From Brienomyrus brachyistius (lineage: Eukaryota; Chordata; Actinopteri; Osteoglossiformes; Mormyridae), in NCBI RefSeq assembly GCF_023856365.1, contig NC_064550.1:22631629-22695628 (forward strand): a stretch of DNA of 64,000 bases. The letters run 5' to 3'. Shown piece by piece: positions 32,500 to 43,100 of this stretch. Under the pieces are notes generated by a model. That model was not told where the DNA came from. It saw only the letters and a program-made list of their open reading frames with translations, and made no database searches. The position numbers and the translations under genes were made by a program. Positions within the stretch are counted from its first letter, which is position 1. The number at the start of each line of letters is the position of its first letter.

Positions 32500-34933
32500 G
32501 TAGGTGCAGTGCCGCAAGGTGCCACTAGAGGGCAGCAGAGAGGACTCCCGCGACGGCCATGCCTGTTAATGCTGTGATGACTCTCTGTTTTACTGGTCCT
32601 CAGGGAAAACAATATAGGCACATAGCTACACTACTGAGTTTCCAGTTCAGTGTGTGGACATTTCCTGTGGTACAAACAGAAAAATGTGCTTTGGTTTGTA
32701 AAAGATTAAAGGCACTCCTTCATCGCAAAAGGTGTCACCCTACAGCTTTATGGGAGAGGACACACTCAGGTGGGGCGTGATTTTGCTAAAACGTGACCAG
32801 ATTGGCGGAAGGCCTCCGCGGAGGATTCGGCATATCAGGGGTCTTCCAAACACAGCAGGCACTGGCCGCTTGGAGGATAAAACCTGTCCTGCCGCATTCA
32901 TTGCAGGCTTCCCAGTGAGCCCCTACTGACTTCCCAGCGTTTTCCCCCAATATGCCATTGCGTCGGGGCACAGGTCGACTTCCTCTGTGACACTCCGTGG
33001 TTCCTGTGCAGCCTCCCCCCCACCCGATTGCCCCGAGCCGCATCTGTGTCACTCACACCCAGCTGTTAACTGCGAAAGCGGTCGCCGTACACAGCAAGCC
33101 CCGGTAATGAGGGGACCCAGCGCGCGTTACTAACGGCAGGACTCTCTCCGGGGTGCCGCGAGATAGGCTTAATGGGGCTGCAGAAAAATATCCCGGGATG
33201 GATTTTAATTATTCCAGTGTTTATTTTATTTCTGGAAGATTGGAGATGGCTCCTATAATTGCCTCTCTGCGTGATTATTTCCTATTTTTTGAGTACATTT
33301 CTCTTTTGACTAGCCAGGCAGGTGCGTGGGACGACTAAATCATATTTACGCAGATTCCGAGCTGACTCAGCCCGTAATTCCCCAACGGCGGAATGTCTCT
33401 ATGAGAGAAAAATAAACATTTAATAAATTACATGTGGGGACATACCCATGAGAAATAACCCTATCTTTAAATGTCACCCCCCCCGCTTAGAAAACTAAAA
33501 GTGTTGACACATTTTGTTAATTATCGGTTTTTATAACGCTTGTATAATGTGCGTGTTGTACATTCTGCGCACATAAATATAAATATGGATATTATGGGGA
33601 TATCCCCAAGAAAAAACATCTTTTTAAATGTTATCTTAAAAAGTGTCAAAACATTTTCTTTGTTCTCAATTTTCTAACCAGTTCTGTGTGTATGTATGTG
33701 TACATTTTGCATATATGAAAGTGGATAATGTGAGAAACCCAAGAAAAATAGGGGCATCCCCCCCCCCCCCCCCCAAAAAAAAAAAAAAAACGGGAGTACC
33801 AATACATTCTGTTTATTAACTTCATGTGTACGTGTCTCCACAAGAAAAAAAAACGAACCTAGAAAATGGTTGGCATTATGATAACTTCCCCAAGAACACC
33901 TCTGTAAATATTTTTTTTAGTCTGAAAAACGTTTTTGTTTATCTGCTTTATGAGTGGATGCATGTTTGTACGTGTTGGTATGCAGGGTTAACAACTCTCA
34001 CGCATCCGTTGTGACACTCACGGCACAAGCAAGACATCCTACGGCAAAATCTATTTTATTCAATATAAACCTAAAATTAGCTGCATTCAAAAGCGTTGGG
34101 TAGTTTACAAACCATACAGACGATTTAAAAGGTAATAAGACTTTACATACATGTAAATGACCGTGTGTGTGCATATTTGCCTCAAACTGAAAATCTCACT
34201 CAACATTAGGTGTTTCTGTCCGTCCTCAGATTAGGTATGTTGACATCAGAAAGATTGATACTTTATTAATCCCAAAGAAAACCACATATTCACAGCAGCA
34301 CAACACATAATTTAAACCCGCAAAAAACATTTTAATACACAATAACAATACATAGTAAATGACAATAAAGAGTAATAATGCAAATAATTTAAGGGGGAAA
34401 TAGGCTATTGCACGGAATTCAATAGTAACGGCTCATGAATAAATATTACTACACAATGGGTTGTAAACTGAACGAATGTTTGTGTCCTGTCCCCCACCCC
34501 CACCCTGCCAGGTGCACAGTAAGGACAAGAAGTACGTGTGCAAGGTGTGCAGCCGCGTGTTCATGTCGGCCGCCAGTGTTGGCATCAAGCACGGCTCCCG
34601 TCGCCACGGCGTCTGCGCAGGACTGCTCCGGGCGGGGCATGGCCGCCCTGCTGGACCAGAGCGGCGACGGGGGCGAGGAGGGTTCCCCCGAGGAGGACCT
34701 GTACCCAGGAGATCACCGCTTTCCGGACGACCCCACCGACGGCGACGAGGAGATGCTGGCCGACGGGGAGATGATGGGGGACGTGGACGGGGACGAGGAT
34801 GGCAGCAAGTGGAAGAACCACTCAGGAATGTCTCACCGGACGCCATGTTAGACAATGACAAGGAGGAGAGCGATCGGCACAGGAAGGGGAGAACCACGCT
34901 GGTAGTGACAAAGATTTCACCGGGATCTCTTAG
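32325..34933 (+). CDS. zbtb46: zbtb46, zinc-finger exons, frame-broken
   Basis: Two exons, 32325-32499 and 34512-34933, encode the C-terminal third of ZBTB46: [40 protein letters not shown] and [20 protein letters not shown], closely matching human ZBTB46. Family knowledge: ZBTB46 is a nuclear BTB/POZ zinc-finger repressor known from classical dendritic cells and endothelium. The frame is not continuous: one base is missing near 32406, one is extra near 34620, and two further one-base losses are inferred near 34825 and 34885 before the DKDF...S C-terminus. Either assembly errors or decay. The N-terminal BTB exon is not visible anywhere in the window. Tail-to-tail with slc2a4rg, the same arrangement as in human. 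Confidence 0.9.
33758..33790. repeat. Poly-C (17) followed by poly-A (16)
   Basis: Adjacent homopolymers in the last zbtb46 intron. Confidence 0.9.
33983..34205. mobile_element. Non-autonomous DNA element, copy A (truncated right end)
   Basis: Begins CAGGGTTAACAACTCTCACG and is collinear with the copy at 38680-38895 over about 190 bp, sharing TAGCTG, CAAAAG, TTTACATACATGTAAA and TGAAAATCTCAC blocks in order. The right terminus is absent. No coding capacity. Confidence 0.7.
34250..34330 (-). repeat. LINE 3'-end-like fragment
   Basis: GATACTTTATTAATCCCAAA resembles the widespread 3' terminus of fish non-LTR retrotransposons (Rex1/RTE-like). Very short remnant. Confidence 0.35.
34512..34933 (+). 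CDS. zbtb46: zbtb46 terminal exon (several frame shifts)
   Basis: Acceptor CCTGCCAG. Starts [20 protein letters not shown] then [15 protein letters not shown] (finger 3). An extra G near 34620 shifts the frame to [20 protein letters not shown], the expected continuation (human DCAGRGM). This acidic tail would stop at 34849-34851, but MLDNDKEES (human-like LADDKDEED) follows in another frame, and DKDFTGIS with TAG at 34931-34933 lies in a third, matching the human DKDFAWLS end. The first shift is clear; the last two are inferred. Confidence 0.82.
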
Positions 34934-36229
34934 TCCAGCTCTTATTTTTGGGTGGAATCTCAAATTCGTATGATAAGAGCCCCAGGGCTGAGGAGAAGAC
35001 CCCACAACGTTAGAGACCACGCCAGGTGCGACATCTCATCTGCGTCGGTGGAGATGCTGGCTACTTTCAGTTCGTTCGTTTCTGTTGTTTTTTTTCCGAA
35101 GAAGTGTTCCGTGGAGAGTCAGATAGGTGATGCTGAGCGTCGCTCCGGCATTTCGCGTCGCGCCGGCCCCGGAGGCTTTTCACGTGTCTTCTGTGAACGC
35201 GGGGCTTCGCCGTCGCCGGTCGCGGAGAGATGACGCTTTTACTTTTTAAAACGAGAAGCGCGCAGCCCGGCGGCCGTGCAGTAAGCCGTCCCCCGATACG
35301 AGGGTGTGTTTGTATTGCAAAACTGTAGGTGTCTGGTAATTTTCAGCGGTTTTACGCACGTTGTCTTGCTGAAAACTGCCCCAGATTTGCACTTTAACGT
35401 CAAACAGATTCCTATCAGTTCCTAGATTCCGTGGTTTACATTTTATTTTAATTACACTGAGGACTAGGTTACCACGCCAACCTTAAGGATATATGTCCTA
35501 ATGACTGTTATCTATATTTCTGCAGATTTGCCTTTTTAAACGTTTTTTTCCTCTGCCAGAATCTGCCAGATTTCGCGGTTCTATTAATTGCTATTAAGGA
35601 ACGTGGAAAAATACATTTGTAAATACAAATATTATGCAGTGAAGATCAGCGGTGACAGACATGAGGAGTTTTTTTTTTGCTCCTAAGCTGGTATGATGTG
35701 TACCAGGGGAAAAGAGAGGGAAATGTGAGAGAGACAGAAAGAGAGATGGGGAGATCTGAGAGCAGTAATACCCATGCACTCCTTCGTTCTGTGGCAATTG
35801 GTCATTAGATGGAAGATGATGGCTGCTCTTAATCTGTTTGTTTTGTTTTCCAGACGGACCACAGTCTCCATCCCGGTGAAGGGGGAGGGTAAGGGAATAC
35901 TAAATTTGCCTTTAACCTCTCACACTCCACCCTTTTTTTTAACGTGGGAGGGTGGGGAGGGGGGACGGAGGAGTGGAGGGTCCAGATCAGCTGCGGTCCC
36001 CCCAGAGATCGCTGGCTCACAGAAATGTGGGCGCCAGTCCCGTTTTCTGTAGAGACTCGTTTAATTATCTAATATTCTTCCTGTCTCTCTCCCCGGTTCA
36101 CTCTTCTGGGGGTGTTTCGGTGTTCCTCGATAAAGAACGCAAATGTTCATGGACCTACTATTTTTTACTCACTTAATTTTCATATTTACGTTTGTTGTTC
36201 AGATATGCACCTGTTTATGTATTTTTTAT

Positions 36230-36265
<36 letters not shown>
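36230..36265. repeat. Poly-G tract (36)
   Basis: Uninterrupted run of 36 G, the longest homopolymer in the window. Confidence 0.95.
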
Positions 36266-36266
<1 letters not shown>

Positions 36267-38679
36267 GCTGTCTCATTTTATTTCCGAGTGAAACCTTTAC
36301 TGATGTCTTTTCCTCTTAAAAAAAGTCACAAAACATAAACAAAAACAGAAAAAAACAAGCTGCTTTGCTTGAAATGTAATACATTAAGTGGGCTGTTATG
36401 AAGTGACTTTTGATTTTATTCCAGGGCTTATTTATTGAACGTTGTTTTAAATGGAATAACTGTTTTTTAATGAGACATTCCTTCCTCTCAGTTCAGTCAG
36501 TCCTAAAGGCACAAATGGTTATTGTTGTGTAGTTTATTTTTATTTTGAGATCACGTCTCTGTTTGTGCCAGGATATTTGACATTGGGAGTGAGACCGGTC
36601 TGATTTATTAAGTGCTGGATGCTAAGCTTTATTACGTGTTTCATTTTAATATTTTCTATCTGTAAAAAGAAAGCTTTTATACTTCGCCTTTGTTGTGGAC
36701 AGCAAAGCCGTGTGGCTTTCAAACTTTTTAATTGTGCCAGTTCTATGCTTTTTTTGTTGTAATTATTTTTTTGTATTTGTATTTGTTTTGCAAAGAGAGG
36801 ATTTTTTTGAAATGCTAATTTATTGGTTATGTATTGTCGGAAAGATATATGCTCTTACCGCACATGCTTCTATATTACTAACATACACTAAATAATGAAT
36901 ATTATACCAAAAATAACTAACATACGTTGTATACATTAAGTGCTTTTGTTTGACCAGATGGTGTGCAGGTTCAAAGCTTTGAAATTCGTTTTGCTTTGCT
37001 TTCCGGTTTTTGACGGTTCAAGTTCTATGCGTTACGCATGCGTCAAGGTGAGAATTGTAAGCGGAGAGGGGTTCATATGAGCGACTGTTGTTTCGGATTG
37101 GGTTTTTTTTATGTCGCGAGGATTTTAGAGTGGTGGAGCAGGCTAGTGTTGTGTCAAGCACAAACTGAACCGGATAAGTAGACGCGATCCTGGCCTTATC
37201 GCCGCGGGCCCCACTGACGAGCTCCTGTATCGCCCTGCCCTGGTCAATGTGAAACTCGGATCCTCAGTCTTAATACATATTTACACTCGGCACTGGGATT
37301 TTTTTTTTCAACAAAAAAAACTATTTATTGTTTATACATCGTTTATAATCAACATAAATATATCGGGGAAAACGTGACATAATTCCACAAAATGTTTTAT
37401 TGCTGATGATAAAAATATCTGAAATATATAAATTAGTGTACAGCTAGTATTTTTTATAGAAATCGTTATTAATGTTATGAGTAATATAATTATTATTAGT
37501 CTACCACTGGTGCTTTGACCATCAAAAACCATGCAGAATAATGTTTCTTTTACCTCTGTATAACTCGCTGTATCTAAATGCCTACATGCAGACTAACTGA
37601 CTAAATTACAGAGTTTTAAACTAAATGATGGAATCAGTTGTTATTCAGGAATTATTAATTCAGCCCAGTAGATGTGCCTGGATATATTCCTTCTTAATAC
37701 TTAAGGGTCTTTCCCTTCCTTATACCGAATGATATAGCCTATGTTAAAGTGGTGTAACTGAGATTGGTTGCTGCAAAAACATGGAAGCTGGTCAGAGGTT
37801 TGTTTACAAGGCAGCGAGTCGGACTGGCTTTCCAAAGGAATACCGGGATAGCGGGCCGCGGTGGTACCGCCAGGCGCGAGGAGCCGGGCCACCGCCGGCT
37901 CACGAGGCTCCCAGTGCGCCCTTCTGTTCCTCTGTTAAACCAAAGCTCCGCTGGACCCTCTGCACACCTCTGGTTGGTCTCACATAATGCAAACTGGAAC
38001 TATTTGCAATATTACAGACGGAAAGAGTATTTAATAAGAAATTAAGTTCAGTTCTTTACCCGTATAGCTTGATTCAGTACGTATGTGCAAATCATGAAGC
38101 CATAGATATGGTTGTTTCTAGATTATGCTATATATTTCAAATTCCTTCTTTTAATTTTAGATTCTGTTATTTACTAAGAGTGTTGTGTGTATACCTTCAC
38201 ATTATATATAAATGATTATATATAAATGATATATTATTTATTTTTTCCAAAACGTTTCAAGAAGTCCTTGGTTGAGAAGGATCACACTTGAAGCGATTAG
38301 AGTTCTCTGTGAGGAATACAGTTCATTATGATACTGACTTTATAACTATATCAACCTGTGTTTGCAATGAAGAAATGTTGAATAATTGAAAACCGATTTA
38401 GTTATCGCAATTAGTGGATGAAGATAACGGTGCGTTGTACTGTTTTTTCTGTATATGTATGATAGTACTGATCATCACATTTTTTTCTAGTTGAAACATG
38501 AAACGCGTGTAGATTTGAAGGCGCACCCGTGGTGTGTCTGCGTCTCTTCTTAACTCCATGTTAGTGGGATTAGCTTGACTATTATTCGCAAAACCAATCA
38601 GTCTCAATAAATTGGAAATTGCTGCTGAAAAAAAGACTCGCTCTGTTTCTGTATCAGACTGTCCTCGTCCAGGCGTCCG

Positions 38680-38895
38680 GCGTCACACTCACGCTTTTTG
38701 ATTTCCGTTCACGCAATAAATCTAACAAATGTACATGAATCCATTCTAAACTTAAAACTAGCTGTATCAAAAGTGTTTGGGGCAGTTTGCAAACCCTACA
38801 GAATATTTACAAAGTAATAAAAGTTTTACATACATGTAAACGCGTCTCGAATTGAAAATCTCACGCCAGCTACCTGACTAAAGTTGGCAACCCTT
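38680..38895. mobile_element. Non-autonomous DNA element, copy B
   Basis: Diverged direct-repeat partner of 33983-34205. It ends with AAAGTTGGCAACCCT, whose reverse complement AGGGTTGCCAACTTT matches the left terminus AGGGTTAACAACTCT of copy A, so the family has terminal inverted repeats of about 15 bp. The left terminus of this copy is eroded. Confidence 0.7.
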
Positions 38896-40079
38896 AACTA
38901 CGCGATCCTTTCTGAGTAACGAAAACAGACACTCAGGCCCATATAAATACCAGAGCTCCCATCCGGACCTGACGCGAGAGCTCACACCCTCCCCAAGAGT
39001 GTGTCCCCAGATCTGTTTGATAACCTCACCAAAATTAATTTCTACATGTCTTACTCCCGTCGCCAAGTTACGTGATTCTGTTCATCATCCTACCCAGGGC
39101 AAGACAACACAGGCTAGACAATGTTAACTGCGTGCAATCAGTGTCACATGAGAGGCAGTGAACATTGCAGGAGAATAGTGAGCCTGTAGAAAACCTCTTT
39201 TATAAACAAACAAACAAATAAAAAATGCGAAATGCGCCCTGCTATTTGATAAAACGCTGATATTTAATTAACGCGTCAAATTCCCCAAACACATGTGCAC
39301 CTTAACGAGGTTAAACCCTCTGGTGATTCAGAGTGGTAGTAAAGCTTCCGGGAGCAGGTCTGTCTGCCTCGACGCCGGCAATTCTTTCCTAAAAATCCCA
39401 GTCCCCTCCCAGCACGCCCTTCTCGCTTACACCCCCGCCGAAGCCTGTATTGCGGCCGCCAGCTGTTCCGCAATAAGGACTTGTCAGAGGTGAATATTTC
39501 TCCGTGGTTTTGAGTCACACTTGAACGACAGACCCCCGTTATGAAAGCTTTTAACAGGTGGCAGAAAATAAACAAATAGGGAAGGAAAAAAAAACAAGTA
39601 GAGTTAGTTGTGACCTTTACATTTCACTGGGGTGTCTGTGCTGGCAGTGCATATTACATGCGCATATTATCCGCGACTCCGGTTTGTCTTCACATGTCAA
39701 AAGGTAAGACTGTAGATCGCTGTTGCTTTTGGCACCCCGAGTCGTTGTGGTAAGTATTGCGGCATGGAAAGAGTCCCATTATGACAGAGTAACAGCGAGT
39801 GGTCTTCCTAACACATTGTGGGGAAAACGGACAGAAAACTTGCATCGTCCCAGCAATTCAACTGCGACGTGAAAGCGATCTTGTGATGAGGTAAGACGCA
39901 AAACCAGGGTCTCTTCTGACCCTACAAAGACAGACGCTACTTCAGTACCGTCACCCCAGCAAGATCAAACAGGCGCCAGTATTTGTTCTGCGTTTTGGTT
40001 TTCAAACACCGTTGTTCTTTCTTGTTTGTTCACTTCCCATGATCTGGAGAGACAACAGAGTACTTTCTGCAATGTACAA

Positions 40080-40096
40080 CCCCCCCCCCCCCCCCC
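40080..40096. repeat. Poly-C tract (17)
   Basis: Uninterrupted run of 17 C, about 40 bp beyond the candidate slc2a4rg poly(A) signal. Confidence 0.9.
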
Positions 40097-40135
40097 AATG
40101 AACTAGACGAACACCGACATTTTTTTCCACACAAG

Positions 40136-43100
40136 TTTATTTAAAAACCATGTGATTATCCAACTGGAAGAGAATTCTGGTTCTACGTTTTTGGCTGTCA
40201 CAAAGATGACCCATTCGGCTCCGCCCTGTACCGATGGCCCCATCAACACAGTCCAGTGAAACCGCGGAGTCCGTCAGGGAACCTGACAGCACGGAAGTGG
40301 TATCGGAAATGCAGACTGATCCAACGACACTCGGCCATTTGAGTACAATCACAACACGATGCCAGTTTCTCATGAGTCCGTGACTCAAACACTGACAGCA
40401 CATCTCTCAGAAAAGAAACAATGCAGTAACACAAAGCACTTAAACCAGAAACGGCAGAAGCACAGATTCAAGAGTCTAGCGCTCAATGGAGCTGCCATAC
40501 AAATCAGTATAAGTCCATTGGTTTGATTTTGTGTTGTTATGCACATTGAAAAAGAGATAAAACATGAACCAAACGTGAACCACATCTTCTGTTGGGTGCG
40601 CCCTGGTTTGGTTTGGTTAGCTTAATATCCTGACTGGGCTTTAGAGGGCGCCAACAGCGCGATTATGGCCGCCCGCTGCATGAGAAGAGGGAGGGGTGCA
40701 GGGGAACGCTATACGCACTCAACTACAGACAGACGCAAAGACACGTGCGACCCACCGACTGGAATGTCAGGGGCAGGACACGCGCAGCCGTTTTGGGAGC
40801 ACACACACACACACACACACACACAAAATCTGAATTGGTCCTGCCTATCGATAACAACAAAAAGGATTTAGAAGACAGAGAAATAATGCGTTTATCATTA
40901 CACGGAACAACACGGACCAGAAGCGCCATTGTAATACGTGTGCTCATGGGCCAACAGAAAGGACCGACAGGGTAACATAGCAGGATAACAGGGAACGAAG
41001 CGTGCTGGTGATTTAGATAATTAAAAACCACATTAAAGCAAAAAAAAAAAAAATGCAGCAGAAAGTAACGTAACAAAGGCCTACAAAACATTCACAGAAA
41101 CATCTGAAAGAGCGGGGAAAAAAGATAGAAAAGTCTTCTTTTTTGATGTTTTATACATTCATCACTGTTTGTTCCACCCCATCCCAAAATATACACTGAA
41201 TATTTACAAGTTATCTTCACTTTAACTTTTCAACTGCTTTAAAAAATCTGCAAAAATCTTTAAAAGTTTCCATTTTATATTACAAAATAAAAAAAAGAAA
41301 AACAAGCAAATTGTATCGCGTGTTTCTTTATCTCCGTAAGAAAACGCCAAACATACGTTTTAATTGCGAATCGTCACTGCCTCTAAACGAACCTGTTAAT
41401 TTCCCCATACACGAAATCCTCTTTTGGGGCGAATCTTTGTTTCAACCAGCTCGTCTTTCCCTTGTGTACTGATTCCCAGATACTTTTTTCCCCATTAAAC
41501 AGGTTAAAAAAATATATATAGGATATCCGAAATGGTGTACAACACTGAAACTCCCGAGGAAATGCACAGCTTAAGGAGAAAACACCTTTCCACCACACTT
41601 ATGAAACCAGAGCGAAGTGTGAACGCAGCCCCCGCCAAGGTTGGGACAGACCATGGCGACAAAGCATGGAAACGCTGGCTTCAGGGAGCAGAACTGGCAT
41701 CTTGCATAAACTTCCTTTTATACACAAAGCTCAATTTCTGTATTAGGAACACCGTTCTATCACCAGTTCACCGCCCTAAAAAGCAGACAATAAAAAAAAA
41801 TGTTTTCTGGGTATTTTTAATATAAAAAGGCAGCGACGACCGAAACTAATTTCTTCAAATGCTGTATATAAAAACTCCACATACAAAACATTTCTTTGTG
41901 CAGTACAAGTTAGTGCAATTCAATTAGTTTATATTTCATATATATATCTTAGCCCATTGGCACTTGGTGAATTTTCCAAAGACGACTCGACTCGTGACAC
42001 AGCCATGACACAGTTTGCTGTGTGCGCGCGTGGGGGACTCGGGACCGGTACAGGCCTCCGTTGCTGGGGCTAAATTGTTTTTTGAACCCCACCCAGCACC
42101 ACTCTTCCCTTTCTTAGACAAAACAAAACGAAAAAGAACACCGGTGTCCGGATTTTGTCTTGCGATTGTCAGCACCCATCCAGTGTTGAGACAGCGACGG
42201 GACGCCTAAGAGGTGGCGTGCCGTCTCCGCTCGGGGGGGGGGGGGGGGGGGCGTGCCCTCTCCGCTCCAGCACCCCGGTACTCACAGCTCAGAGACCCTA
42301 CAGGACAGGGAGCGACATCGGCTCACAGACACGCACACTGTTAGGCGTAAATACGGTAAATAATTACATGAGAGTAACTGAGTCATTATACACAAGGGCT
42401 AAGCCACGTCAGAAAGCGACACAGGCAAAGACTGAGTTAAAGCAGATATTAAACTTGGGCTGATGAGATCAAACGGCTGATTATGGTACCCGCGCATATA
42501 CTGAGTCAAATATCAAACCAAGCCATGTTTATGGGAAGCAAATAATCCCTTTAACAATAATGCATAGATTTCAATAAGAGACAAACTCCTTAACAGGCTT
42601 CTGTAACTGTATAAATGTGTTACAGCGCCACTAAGCAAAGGATGCACCATTCAGTGCCAGAAAATTTCCAAATCCAGTCAGCGAATGGTGACAATCCCAC
42701 AAAAAATTAATTGCTTCTAAACGGATCACGACAAACGAAGAAATGGCCCCCGAAAAGCAGACGTTTAAAAATCTCCTATAATGTTTTGCAAGAAAAAAAT
42801 AATCCATTTACAATCATAATACTGCATCTGCATAATGTTACAAAAATACCGTGTTATCAAAAATACAGCAGTCTCTAACTTGGCTTTTCATATCCGTATT
42901 TAGACAAACAATTACCTTGCATTTCAACGCTAAAAGTTGTCAAGACAACATTTCGTTTCCGTTCTTGTGATTATATGCCGCAACAGCCCGACGTTCAGCT
43001 TAACAAGTTTCACTACTGTACATATACCACAAATCAAAAGCGGACTTGCAGTTACATGAAGAACTCAGTGAAAATTATGAAAAGGTGCAAATCTACATAA

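Larger units (their letters stand above)
34934..40135. other. Intergenic region between convergent zbtb46 and slc2a4rg
   Basis: Includes the zbtb46 3' UTR (end not determined), a CpG-rich patch around 35110-35280, a 36-G run (36230-36265), a GC-rich island at about 37780-37960, the second copy of a non-autonomous element (38680-38895) and poly-C at 40080-40096. No coding exon seen. Confidence 0.6.
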
